Origin: Mucor racemosus
Lineage: Eukaryota; Mucoromycota; Mucoromycetes; Mucorales; Mucoraceae
Reading direction: 5' to 3'
Assembly (NCBI GenBank): GCA_027405735.1
Contig: JAPEHQ010000005.1
Coordinates: forward strand, 2,046,001 to 2,110,000
Length of the DNA stretch: 64,000 bases
Positions 33,248 to 45,906 of the stretch are shown piece by piece (position 1 is the stretch's first letter; each line of letters begins with the position of its first letter). The notes under the pieces are model-generated. The model was given only the letters and a program-made list of their open reading frames with translations, searched no databases and was not told where the DNA came from. Position numbers and translations under genes: made by a program.

Positions 33248-35536
33248 ATGAGGCCACAATTTATATCTTATTTAAAAATCCCTCTTTTTTCCATTCTTTT
33301 GTACACAAACCCAAAAATGTCTCCATTATTAACATCAGTTGCAAAAAATAAGCAAAAAAAGACAAGCTTTATCCTTGGACTTGCACCTTATCGAATCTTG
33401 ACATTTTTGATCAGATGCCTAATTTCATTAGGCACCACGATCTTGATGCTAAGAAGATTGTACACAGTAGACGATGAAGACAAAAAGCTAAAGAAAAAGA
33501 AGAATGCACAGAAAAATCAAACTATAAAAACAATTTCGTCTATAATGAAATCAAATGTACAGTAAAACATTAAAGTTATATCCTTTTCATAATAGTCTGA
33601 CTCAATCTATACATAGGACTATCAGCTTGTCATATTCTACGGCTCTCAGACTGGTACAGCTGAAAGCTATGCTCATCGAATCGCAAAAGAATTCAAGATT
33701 AAGTTCGATCTTGATACCATTGTCGCTTCTCTCGATCAATACGATATGAAATATCTTGATAGTATACCCACCAATTCCGTTGTTATCTTTATGGTCGCTT
33801 CTTACGGTGAGGGAGAACCTACAGACAGTGCTGTCGCTTTTTATGATCTACTGGGAAAGAAGAATTCATTTTCTAAGAATATAGTAGACGACGAAAGGAG
33901 CAAGCCTTTGAACCAGCTTCGTTATTGCTTGTTTGGGTTGGGAAATAGTTCTTATCCAGTTTATAACGGATCATCTAAGACTTTAGATAGAAAATTGACT
34001 CAATTGGGCGCTCGACGACTTGGTGAACGAGGTGAAGGAGATGATAGCAGCTCCATGGAAGAAGACTTTGCCTTTTGGTCCGATCAGGAATTGTGGCCTC
34101 AATTAGAAAAAGCTTTGAATTTAAAACAAAATTCAGCAACAGCTGATCATGATGATGATAACACCAAAGTATTAACTACTTATACAGTTACAGAGATTCA
34201 AAAGTCAATGACTGGTCAAATATACCACGGTGAACAAAGCACACAAAGCAATAACTTTGCATATAGCTCGTCTAATCCATATTATGCTCCTGTTCGTATT
34301 CGCAATTTATTGGTCGATGACGCTTCCAATAAACGACATTGCATGCACCTGGACATTAATCTTGACGGTACTAATCTAAACTATAAAACTGGTGATCATA
34401 TCGCTATGTTTCCAATGAACGCTGAAGAAATGGTTTTAAAAACTGTCCAAATGTTTGGAATTACCGAGAAACTGGACACCATCATTCAAGTTTCATCTAC
34501 TGTAGAAAACACATCTAAAAAATCGCCATTTCCTACACCTACTACTTATGAAGCCGCTCTCAGGCATTACCTTGATATCTCTAGAATACCCAGCCGTCAA
34601 GATTTGAAATCATTGAAAGTATTTGCTCCATCTGCATGCTCTAGATCTTTTCTTGATGGTCTAGCTAATGATCTAACTCGTTACAAAGCAACTGTTGTGG
34701 ATGCTCATTTAACGTTAGTTGATGTATTAAATATGGCTTCCTCCAAAGATCCCAAAAATTTTGATACTGTTCCATTTGCTCTTCTTATTGACTTCTTCGG
34801 AAGACTTCAACCTCGCTTTTATTCTATTTCTTCTTCGAATATTGAAAATCCATCCTCAGCCTCAGCAACTTGTGTTACTCTTCAATATCAGCCCACAATA
34901 AAATCACAACGTATCGTATATGGCCTTAATACCAATTATCTTTGGAGTATATACGAGCAAAACGAAAACATCAAAAGCACATTACCTATTCATTATGTTG
35001 TGCCTAAAGAAGAAACAAGGTTGCCTATTTATATCCGTCAAGCCAATAACTTTAAACTACCTCAAGATATGTCTATTCCTATTATTATGGTCGGTCCTGG
35101 AACTGGTGTAGCACCTTTCCGAGGATTTGTCCGTGAACGAGCCTTTTTGAAGCAGGCAAAAAACGTCCATGTTGGTACTACCATCTTGTTTTTCGGTTGT
35201 CGCACCCAACAAGACTATTTATACAAGGAAGAATGGCCAGCTTTATTCGGTACATTAGGTGAAGATTCCAAAATTATAACTGCTTTTTCAAGAGAAGCCA
35301 CTTCCAAGATATATGTACAACATCAGATCAAGAGTCATAGCCAAGAGGTTTGGAATTTGCTATCTAAAGGAGCATATTTTTATGTATGTGGTGATGCTAA
35401 TAAGATGGCACGTGATGTACACCGTTGTATTGTTGGTTTAGCGATAGAGTATGGTAGCATGAATAAACACGATGCAACTGATTACGTCGCTAATCTTAGG
35501 AAACAAAATAGATATCAAGAAGATGTTTGGGCATAA
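33248..35536 (+). CDS. NADPH-cytochrome P450 reductase
   Basis: Two exons, join(33248..33556, 33617..35536), intron 60 nt, 742 aa. An N-terminal hydrophobic anchor (ILTFLIRCLISLGTTILML) would hold it on the ER membrane. The FMN domain starts at DYQLVIFYGSQTGTAES right after the splice and includes MVASYGEGEPTDSA and FGLGNSSYPVYN. The FAD domain has PRFYSISSS, and the NADPH part has GPGTGVAPFRGF and FFGCR. The tail ends DVWA; the tryptophan is the FAD-stacking residue of this family. It passes electrons from NADPH to P450s such as the sterol demethylase CYP51. An internal ATG at 33317 is another possible start. Ignoring the intron loses the FMN-binding loop. Confidence 0.93.
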
Positions 35537-35597
35537 TAATATTTACTATGATAATAATTATTAAAATAATAATGATATAAAAGAGGGGTATATAAAT

Positions 35598-37596
35598 CTA
35601 TATAGAATAGTTGATAACAGAGCCTTCAACAGGTGAAGGATCATCGCATATTGACTTTTCGGGTATAGTAACATCATCTGAAATCTTGCCTGTAGCAGGA
35701 TCAATACGAGACATTTTACACACACGCACAGAATGTAATTGAGTGAGTGTTGGTAAATAAGGTAAAATTTGATACTTGAGAACTCCTCTTACAGTTAATT
35801 CGTAAGGATAGCGAATAAGTAAAGACCATCTTTCATTGCCACTATTATCATCTTTTGTTGAACCGGGGTTTCTTATCTGAATTTGACTCGTGGCTGTACT
35901 GACCACAGGATTAAATAGACCTCCTGGTTGATAGATGAGAGGATCTTCAAGATGATAAATTGTGCCTAGAAATTCGGCTGGATCTGCTCCTATACAAAAT
36001 GATTTAGTTTCACATGCTCGCTCAGGAAAAGCTTTTGTGTATTTACCAAAAGAAGTTATATTGCTACCACTATTCAATGATGCCGATAAAGTGTCATTAT
36101 GATGTGTATTATTGCCAAGTGACATGAGAGTGGTGGGCACATAATGGCTAGATGCAAATACACTAAAAGCAGTGTTTGTCATACGAATAGTCCACCAATT
36201 ACTATTTCTATATAAAATTGTTAATCTAAAGAAAACAACATAAATGTATACCTGCAAATACCTTGCTCGTACTTGCAAATTGAATATCAATTCTTTTTGA
36301 GTGCCTAATACATTACTGATACCAACTACTTCCACATCAGTTAAAGGGCTTGCATAAATTGCGATTAATAACCACACAAAGCATAACGAGAATATGCATC
36401 CTAAAAGTACAAAAATCAATGTGAAGCATGTTCTGCAACAACTGTTATTGCTGTATGTAAGATGTTAGATCGAAAAATTACTTTGCCATAATATATAGTA
36501 CCTGGATCCAGAATAGCTTCCATGATTACTAGACCCTTTCCTTCTACGTGGAGGCCTCGATCTTACGAGTGGTGTGAATTCATCATCACTAGTAGGATTG
36601 ACACCATAATAGTAATTTGATGCCTGAAATTTAAAAGAAGGTCTGAACTTTTTATTGTTATTATTTTTGTTGCTCAAAGATGAAGAAGATGTTGGTCTTA
36701 TTTCAGAAACTGTAGATCGAAGTACAGGTCTTCTTGATGAAAAGAATTTTTCTTTTGTATTGTTATAATCACATCCATCAGTATTACTTTCGGTACCTGT
36801 AGATGAATAATGGCGATCATAATACGAATGATCTAACGAATGATCATTATTGCTATTGTTGTTATATGTCCAAGGTGGTACTGTATAAGAAGGATTTGGC
36901 TTATCACGATAAACATAAGACTCTAAATCATCTGAATCTATATTAGAGGGATATTTATTAGCATTTGACAGGTATGGAAATCAACTACTATCAAGCAGAA
37001 AGTAAATTTGGTTTACCGCACCATCAGCATCCATAACAGCATCGCTTAGATTTTGGGCAAAAATATCAGTAGGATTCACAAAACTTGAAGCAATATTGGC
37101 CTTCTTTTTACGCTTGTTGTTGTTGTTGTTATTTGAAATAGACCTAGTCGATTCACTGCCTGATATGACACTGCGTGCATCCCCCTAAAACAAAATAGAT
37201 TTAATATTTATTATTTGTTTATTATGAAATGTAATTTACTGTGTTGGTTGAGTTGGGTGCAATTACAGGTGTACTGCTTGATTTTCTGGTCAAAGTATGA
37301 TTATCGTTTGAAGTGTGAAACAAGTTTGATTGATGCTCTGGAAATACAGCAGTTTCTACTGTCAAATGTTTTTGCAGTTGGTCTGTAGAATTCTTGTTAT
37401 TAAAGCCTCTAGTTGCTGTCGTCGGAGAGTGATTAACATGAAAGTTATTGTTCATATTGTTTCGAGAAATACTCTTCTTTATTGTTGGAATTGTTTCCAA
37501 CATCCTTTTATTATTATTATTATTATTGTTGTTGTTGTTGTTGTACACGGGCATACGGTCATCTGCGGATGATAAATTGGGGTTTGAAGAACTCAT
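35598..37596 (-). CDS. Vac7-like vacuolar membrane protein
   Basis: Five exons, complement(join(35598..36207, 36262..36450, 36502..36937, 37022..37184, 37240..37596)), introns 51-84 nt, 584 aa. The N-terminal half is low complexity with asparagine runs (AAT/AAC repeats near 37505-37545 and 37115). NPTDIFAQNLSDAVMDADD then SDDLESYVYR is rebuilt across the second intron only if the donor is the unusual gtgcgg. One membrane segment (TLIFVLLGCIFSLCFVWLL) is followed by a lumenal LEA2-like domain with DVEVVGISNVLGTQKELIFN and RNSNWWTIRMTN. This fits Vac7, the activator of the PI3P 5-kinase Fab1 on the vacuole, or its relative Tag1. Family by recall. Confidence 0.75.
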
Positions 37597-38639
37597 AGCA
37601 ATAGTAGTAGCAAATTTATAAAAATAAAAATGTAAAACTTTTAAGGATTTGAAATGTTAGAAAAAATGAGAGAAAAATGAAAGAAGAATAACTCGAATAA
37701 TAAACATAAGGGTATACACAGATAAACAACAAGGATTATATATTATCATCAAAATGAGGTTACCTAAAGAAAAATAAAAAGGTCTGGGTCTCTTTTTCTT
37801 TTTGGACATGAAGGGGGCCTTCACGTGGGACCTGAATTTCATGGTTTTCTGTATGTATGTGATATGTTTATATGAGCCCGTCTTGATATTTCTTCTTTTT
37901 TAAATAGTCAGCTTCATTTTCAGACCAAACGTAACAAGTTTTAATATATAAATCTAGCTCTTGCTCATAAATTATTGCCATATATCAAAGAGAGTTACAA
38001 TTCTAGAACCCTAACCAAGCGTTTCCTCATGAATAAGAAAAAGAAAGAACATTACAGACCCTTAATTTAGACATTTCTATTATGGTGAATACTTGATCTA
38101 ACCATTAAATACCTTAAACAATGTAGTCTAAGAGTTTTTAGACTATACAGTTTTCGAAATGTTGCGGTTTTTGCTTATATTTCATACGGAAAAGTATATT
38201 TTTTTCAACGCCAGACCCTTATTTTATACGCCATGGTTGGCCGAGAAGATTTCCTGTTTGACAAAAATTTGACATAATACCACAGAAATTAAAAGAGTTT
38301 TCACTATATATCCAAGGATGATATCTTGCATTTTTAAATGTAATTATGTTATTTACATTCTATTAACTATGAAAATATTTTTTTAGTTGATTATAAGAAA
38401 CAAATATGTTCAAAAATGCGACTCAAACTTTAGATATTTATGATTCAATCAAGGAGGAGTAGCTACTAAGTGCGTCTCAAAATCAATCTTGATTATAATT
38501 ATATATGCTTGAAATATATCCCCACAATAAAAATGCAACCTTGATTTATATATATATATATATCACATTAATATATCTATTAGAGATAATTAATATAAAT
38601 ATTTTATTTAATATACTACAAATTCGTTATGGTAACTAT
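37597..38639. other. Intergenic, no gene
   Basis: AT-rich stretch between the Vac7-like start and the alcohol dehydrogenase stop. It holds a (TA)n run at about 38547-38563. Small frames on both strands lack any protein character. Confidence 0.45.
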
Positions 38640-39751
38640 TTAGTTTTCCAAGACATATCTAAATCTAGGCTTTCCGGCTCTGAAATCATCAAGAACCTTA
38701 TTGACATCTCTCATTGGGAAGACATCAATCCATGGACGAATGTTGTGTTCAGCAGCAAACTCAAGCATGTCTTCAATTTCAGCAGGAGAACCAATGGCAG
38801 AACCACTGATGTTGACTTGGTTTAATAATAACTGTAAGGCGTTGAGCTCAGGGAAGTTCCAGTTAGGAGCACTGACATTGATAAAGTGACCATTAACACG
38901 AAGCAAAGCGAAATAAGGAGCCCATTGGAAGTCTGGGCTAGTACCAGTACAGAGAATATGAGTCAAAGTGTTGTTGTATTTAGCCATATCTTCTTGGTTG
39001 CTAGTGTTAATGTAATCATCACAACCGAGTTCCAAAGCGACATCGTGCTTCTTTTCATTATGAGACATACCAACAACCTTGGCGCCCATAGCCTTAGCCC
39101 AGAGGACACCATAATGACCAAGACCACCGATACCCATAACACCAATAACGGAGTTCTTATCAAGATTAGCACGCTTCAAGGGAGCATAAGTAGTAATACC
39201 AGCACAGAAGAAGGTAGAAGCAATTTCACTAGACAAATTATCGGGAATCTTGAAAGCAAAACGATAATCACCACGCCATTTATCAGCATAACCGCCAGAT
39301 GCAGGAGTACCACAAGACCAGTTGCTACCATAAGTGAGAATCATGTTGGGACAAACATTCTCATTGCCTTCTAAACAGTTCTTACATTCATGACAAGAAC
39401 CAGATTGAGCACCAACACCAGCCCTGTCACCAACCTTCAAGTTTGTAACATTGGCACCAACCTTGGTAACTTTACCAACGATTTCGTGCCCAACGCAGAT
39501 GGGATAATTAGTAGGTCCCCAAGATTCAGACAACATGTGGTCATCACTACCACAAATACCACAATGAGTAACTTCCATTTCTACGCTATCTTCGTCCCAC
39601 TTTTTGAAAGGCAAGTCCATTTGAACAAGAGGCTTACCTACAGAATTGAATCAATTATTAGTCTGTCAAGGCCAAGTTAAAACTTAATTAAAGATTTATT
39701 ACCATTAGCAACACCAGCCCAAGCATGAAGAGTTTCGTTGTGTGTAGACAT
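38640..39751 (-). CDS. Zinc alcohol dehydrogenase, cinnamyl/ADH6-7 type
   Basis: Two exons, complement(join(38640..39637, 39703..39751)), intron 65 nt, 348 aa. The first exon codes 16 residues and the join gives GVANGKPLVQMD. Catalytic zinc site: HCGICGSDDHML and VGHEIVGKV. Structural zinc site: CHECKNCLEGNENVC. The Rossmann fold shows GIGGLGHYGVLWAKAMG. These match the NADP(H)-dependent cinnamyl alcohol dehydrogenase-like branch (yeast ADH6/ADH7), which reduces aromatic and aliphatic aldehydes, for example fusel aldehydes. Codon use is more C/G-rich than in the neighbours (many ggt, gtc and acc codons), suggesting high expression. Confidence 0.93.
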
Positions 39752-42209
39752 TTTGTATTTCTTTTTAATTGATTGTATAATTAAGAATGATAAATAAAAA
39801 CTTCAAAAAAATTTACTGCTTTATATAAGCTTTTGTTTTCATTATCCCCTCTATAAATTGAAAGGTTAGTATCGAGAAATGAGATTGATCGAGTTTCCTG
39901 ATTTAGAATATACTTACGTTTTTTCATGACCAAAATTAAAAAACCTGAGAATGAATTACACCTGTTTTAAGTAAGTTTCACAGTTTTCGCATTGACAACG
40001 TTACCGTAATATTTACAAAAATACGTACGTAACATTGAATCATCTTAAGTAGATATGACTCTCTTAAATTTAAAAGAAATCCAGTATGAATTAGTGTTAT
40101 CAATAACAAAGAAATATGATATTATCATAGTCAGATTTATCTCCGATTAATAATACGAATATATTACAAATCAAAAATAAATAGAAATGAAAATGTTGGG
40201 AGAGGACGTAAGCTCTTGCTTAATTGGGAACATATATATCAAGAAAATAGGAGTTCGATGGAATTAGTGGCAGAAATCACTGGCTGACGAACATGACAGG
40301 GGATCTACACACGTTCAGCTCAATAATACACACATCATTACCTCCTTTTTCAAATAACTTTCAGTTTTATCCGAAAAGAATGTGCAGAAATATACTATAT
40401 TCATTGAGACAATGAAATTAATATCATACCAAAGAAAGACAACGATGAGGAATACTTTGCTTTCTGTAATTACTGTATGAATATGCTTTTTTGGAATATG
40501 TTGTATTTGAAAACTCGTAGTAACTTTTAGAAATACAGTATACATTTATAGATAATTGTAAACTAAATTTGACTAAAAATTCCAATAAGCTGCTTCTTTA
40601 AAAAACGATTTGGTTATACTTCATAACTGAAAATAAAAGTAAATACTTTTAATTACTATTATCTGTTTGACTGATACCGTTATCAATCAGATGTGTAAAG
40701 ATTATTATTCCCCCCCCCACTCTCTTCAAAAATGGTTATTACAGTAGTATCGCATAAAAGGGATTAATCCCAGAGGAAAACCTATAATTGACAAAAAAAA
40801 TTATTTCAACGCAATGTTGCTAGTCGACTTTACAAGGTAAATAAAAATTAAAGATTACGACAAATAGAGTAGAGTCTGGGCTACATCTTGATAACGATAT
40901 TGCTTTGTTAAGTAGTTCAACGGTTGCACGCTCCTAATTTTAATTGACTTCTGAAAACCAGAAGGAAAAATTTAATATTTGAATGGTATTTAGAACCTAA
41001 AAATACATAATGGGCACTTTTTTTTACCATGTATTTTTATGCAAGTGCAATATGTTAGTATTTTACAAGTATAATACTAATATATACAAGGAGAATATTG
41101 CCAAATACGGTTGCATATAGGTATGCCCTGGACAAGTGCTGTCTTACTATCACAAAACTAGACATTATTGAATAAAATGTTTTTAAATTCCATTGTGTAA
41201 AATACGTCAAAAATACAAATAAATGCAATAGAATAGTGTTGAAATTTGACACCAAACCATATATATTCTTTTGCTACTGAGGCTTGTATTGAGCCAGCAT
41301 ATAGTCTACCTTGAAATCTTGATTTCGAACCTTCTTATATTTTTCTTTTGTACTTATTCGCTTATAATTATTTAGATTTGTGCTAAACAAGATAGTATTT
41401 CCGCACATAATAAATTAGAAGCTATTTCATTTGAAATTTATGCCATGTAATTCAAATAAAATATTATGAATATAAACCATAAATACTCAAGGATATTCAT
41501 AATGTGTTGTGTTATAAATAAAAAAAAACCTAAAAATTGCAGGCTAATCAAATAGAACACATAGGGGCTGTTCTGAACGCATGATTGACAACTGAAATTG
41601 TCAAAAACAAATTTAAGAACCGTTCTTGATCAATAAATTAAGAATTCAACAACCCAACAATATATTCAAAATTGTAGAATAGCTGACAGTAGACAGGACA
41701 ACTGCCAAATAATATTAATAACCAAATAATATAGATAGAGAAGTAGAGATAGCATTTTGTTGTACATTATCCATAATTTAATAAAGAATGCTTTAGACAG
41801 TATCTCTTTTTAAGCTTTCTGTATCCCTTTTTACTGCAAGATTAATATTTGAAATACGATTTTTTTGAAAAATAGATGTTAAACACATTGCACTACAACT
41901 TTGATCATATATAAAGAGGACACCTACTCATTAATATCAATAGCTGCCATTGCCATATATGCTGATTTTGGCTGATTTAGCGCTATTTCTAATTGGAAGC
42001 GGTCTGCGAGGTCACAAACCCCACTTGAATAAAAGTGCTCGTCTGATTCCTACAATTTAACCAGCAAATTAATGGATGCTGAAATCATAGATCTAAATAC
42101 TGTTACACCTGTAGTATATATTTTGAGACTTGCAACCCATTTAAATTAATATTCATTGATTTCAAGCATTTTTCCAGCTACTAAATTTCTTTCAAGCAGA
42201 AGAAAAGGC

Positions 42210-42240
<31 letters not shown>

Positions 42241-42659
42241 AATGCGTTCAAAGATCCTTCAAAAACAGCTGTTGGCTAAAGAAATCAAGATATGTTCTTC
42301 ATACATCTAGTGTGAATTAAATGCAAACTCAAAATTCAATTTATAACCATTATTTGATTTTATAAAAGTTTCAAAGAATATCTGAAACAATTCACACAAA
42401 ATAATTTAAACAAGTACGAGTTTTCATATCTCCATTTCCACAGCAACTCGGGGAGGCTAAATCTTTTGCAATTCTGTGTATCAACACTAAAAGTACCTAC
42501 CATTGCAATGGGAGGTTATTTGGGTCCATATTCATCGAGAAAAACTGGTGAACTTATTGATTTTAGTAGACATAAATAGCAGGTAACCAACTTATTGTTT
42601 AAACTTGCCAAGTGCACAAAGACCCATGGAATCGGGTGTCTGAAATACATGTAGCACCT
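39752..42659. other. Gene desert
   Basis: About 2.9 kb without a supportable gene. A run of nine C near 40711-40719 and a 27-base T run at 42210-42236 stand out. Open frames near 40315-40545 and 41055-41255 have no features of real proteins. Confidence 0.45.
39821..39850 (-). promoter_or_regulatory. TATA box and STRE-like site of ADH gene
   Basis: ttatataa at 39821-39828 lies 70 bases upstream of the ADH start codon. About 20 bases further is cccct (39846-39850), the core of a stress response element in yeasts. Motif matches only. Confidence 0.4.
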
Positions 42660-45140
42660 GTTCATATCTATATCCATGAAGAGTGGCACAGCTTACTTGC
42701 ATCAGTATTCATATAGATCGTATTATATTATTTTCATCAATAAAAATGCGCAGTAAGCTATAGGTGCACTTTGGCTATGGTTTTCTCGACACGCAGTAGT
42801 TAGTGGACGTTGCCCTTTGAGATCAGCTTGTCAAAGATGTGTACCTACTGTCAATTAGAGTTTGAAATTATTAGAATCAAAATTCACTAAGACTGGGCTT
42901 CTATTATGTATTTTTTACGGTTGTAAAATATAGGTTTCAGATGGTTTTTAAATGGTTTTCGAATGTTTTCATTAAATATTGAGTCGAATTACGGAAAATC
43001 TTCAAATAAGATGTACCTTCACTCCATATGCCATTGATATCTCGCGGAAAATAGAAATATTAATATCAGAATATAAGTGCATTGGTCAAACATTGATCAA
43101 AATTGACCAATATTGACCTAAAATTGATTATTAAAAATTGAACACCAAAATTGATTATTAAAAATTGAACACCAAAATTGAGATAATAATTTTTTTTATT
43201 CAGCAGGTAGGTCTAACTCTACGCTACTCTGTAATTTTTGTTTCGGCAAAAAATATTGATTTTTCGTCGAGATAATCAAAATAACAGTTCTTATCACAGC
43301 TTAAACCCTATAGTAACGGGGCTCCAAAATCAATTCGAAAAAAAAACAATCAAAAATGATTCAAAAAACAAAATTGTTTAAATGCTCATGAACTGTAAAG
43401 TAAGTAAACCTAGCATATTAAATGGTTTTTGTACAGTTTTAAATTCTGCATCCATCTATATAAAATTTGAAAAACCTTTTCACGTAAAATTTTGCGCAAA
43501 ATGCAATTGAAATTTTGAAGGTTTTTTGAAGATACACGTCACTTTTTATAAGCATATTTAAAATGTAATAAATTGAAATGATGCGCAAAAAAATTATCTA
43601 TCGATCGAGCTATTGCGGAATCTTCTAGCTGCATTTTTGGTAGAGAAAACAAAATTTTTGTCCAATTTTTTTCTGTTTCAGAATTTGGGATGAGGGTATA
43701 TAAGGGAAAAATGGAAGCTAGAAATGGAGGTACCATTTTGTACACATTTTTGAAGATATCTCCACGAAAAATCAATATTTTGAAAAACTCTAAATTGGAT
43801 CTGAGAGAGCTCAACGAGCTGGATGACATAAGTAAGAAAAAACTGCTACTCAATTTAACAAATATTTTGAAATCTACTATAGAAATGTCAAAAAAATGAA
43901 AAAAAATAAAGGTGCTCAGAATTTTTTTATATTAACATATGTTATAGAGCACTTCAAAACAAGTAAGCTTCATTATTGGAAAGTGTTAGTATAGCTTAAT
44001 ATTTTCTAGAGATATGAAACTTCAAATTTTCAATCCTTTAGCAGTGAAATACGCGTAAAAAATCTGAAACATTAGCACTGAAAAATTAATACCAATTGTA
44101 AAAAGTAGGATATTTTTGGATACTTGTTTTTGGATTAAAGCTGAACATCTCAGGTACATTGGCATATAATTTTATCTTGGTGTTATTTAGTGGGAAAAAA
44201 AGTAGAGCAAGGATGAAAAGTGAGACCTAGTTCTCAAGGGAAAAGCAGTGAATTTTACGCGTTTTTTAGTTTTTCCTGTGAGATAAAATGAATTCTGGAA
44301 CAGGTAAAATAATGCGATCAATTTATTTCTGTTTAGTAGTGTCTAGGGTATATCTTAAAAAATGTTTATTATGAGGTTAGTTATAGAACGAAGGTATACT
44401 CCGATTTTAAAAATTTGACCGGATACAAAAAAAAACATTTTGACATATGGAATGTAACGTTTTCTGAAAATATCAGACCTAGTTAATCGAGTTTGTCAAC
44501 TATAGACTGTAGTTTTCATCAATTTAGATAGAATTCTATAACGTAGATATATCATTTTTTATTGATTAATTAGAAAGAAAAGCAATTAATGGTTATGGAC
44601 TGTAACTATTTGGCTTCTGCAATAAGAAAAAATGTAAAAAAATATTCTTTAATATTGAAATGTGTATCCTAAAAGAAAATGTTCGATGACAAACGCTAGT
44701 ACTCACAATACCCAGCCCATTTCATGTCGTCTGCATGCCATTTATTATTTTGATTTATGGAATAAAGCACTTATAACAGGTACAACATGTCAAAATGCTT
44801 TGAGATTGAATATATTCAATCTTCGCAGCGTATTGTGAGCTCATTTGAAACGCTACTACTTGAAGCATTTTTTCTACGCAGCGTGTGCCTAATTGTCTCG
44901 CAATACGCAACGTAAATTCAACAATAATGCCTAGAAATGGCAAGTTATTTGGAAAGATGCTTCTTTTCTTTAAATATAACAATTTCTATTGGAGAGTGTA
45001 GCTTTAAGTATCGAAAAAATGTCTCGTAAGGCAGCCAGAAAATGCATCGGCCTTTGAACGTATCTTCACTGCAAAATCATGCTCTCAAAGCTTAAATCAA
45101 CTCTTATACAGATGAGTAACTGTGCTCTTGATGATACAAA
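42660..45140 (+). repeat. Repeat family R, copy 3
   Basis: Direct-orientation copy. 42670-42860 matches 30650-30850; 42910-42990 matches the reverse complement of 10620-10680; 43190-44280 is the region shared by all copies, with the open frame 43690-43899; 44748-45130 matches the reverse complement of 8937-8434. It carries a small internal tandem (27-base unit attgattattaaaaattgaa.. repeated at about 43125-43178) and ends at a 19-base A run (45138-45156). Confidence 0.65.
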
Positions 45141-45322
45141 AAAAAAAAAAAAAAAACGCAAGAGTGTATTTGAGATATTATGCATCATTACCATGAAGTT
45201 TAATGTTATGTATTACCACCGCATTCCAAAATAAAAACTTTGAAACATTCTATATGATGGGCCGAGAATCGAAATATCTTCTTTTCGCACTGTTAGTAGG
45301 CTTTTCTGAAGCATATTCAGTA

Positions 45323-45903
45323 TCACAAATCGACGTAGGTGTATATAATAGTTCTTTGTATACTTTTATTCTTGATTTTGAATTCGATAGCGATGCCATT
45401 AATGAGGATTCTGAATAAAATATTATGAAAATGGCATATCTCCATTGAATTCCCTCAAACATATAATCTCACTTGTAATATCGCATTCCACGGAGATGTG
45501 ATCTAGTAACGGCCCAACGACGAGTTGAGTATGATTTTTTAATCGTCGATTTTTGAATTATGTATAAGTTTTGAGAGCAATCAAGTAAAATTTCATCGGG
45601 TTTATTTATAGTAAAGTGGTCGTTTTCATTAGATTCAAGATCTAATAATGTAGCTATTCTTGATCTGTAACATGTTTAAAGACGATAGAAACTGTGACGT
45701 GATGGCCGTTTGGCAAAAGAGTACATCTCCGCTAAACAAGACCATTTTGTTTGGTATGAAAAAAGAGAAACGAGTGTATCATCCCCTTTTTTTTTTGTTT
45801 TTGTTCGTTTGATAACAAGTTCTTTTTTTCTATTTTCTCTATCAACTTGTACAAAACCTTTTAATCTTTTTTCAAACATTTTTACTGATATAAATTTGTA
45901 CAA
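45323..45903 (-). CDS. Candidate small spliced gene, unknown function
   Basis: A phase-consistent model is complement(join(45323..45410, 45473..45664, 45725..45903)), introns 60 and 62 nt, 152 aa. The middle exon reads as a natural protein (SRIATLLDLESNENDHFTIN; LLDCSQNLYIIQKSTIKKSY; STRRWAVTRSHLRGMRYY). Both splice pairs have standard ends (gtactc..ttacag and gtgaga..attcag). The doubtful part is the first exon: its ATG is only four bases from the start codon of the divergent V-ATPase gene. The true start may be 45879, or this may be a pseudogene fragment. No family recognised. Confidence 0.35.
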
Positions 45904-45906
45904 ATC

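Noticed and set aside
37330..37572. Plus frame with Ile/Val runs
   Set aside because: Shadow of the asparagine run in the Vac7-like protein.
38640..39680. Several plus-strand frames across the ADH gene
   Set aside because: Antisense shadows of a codon-biased gene.
43539..43899. Overlapping frames on both strands in the repeat core, as real genes
   Set aside because: Both strands stay open in several copies, and amino-acid changes look as frequent as expected for neutral DNA. Kept as repeat family only.
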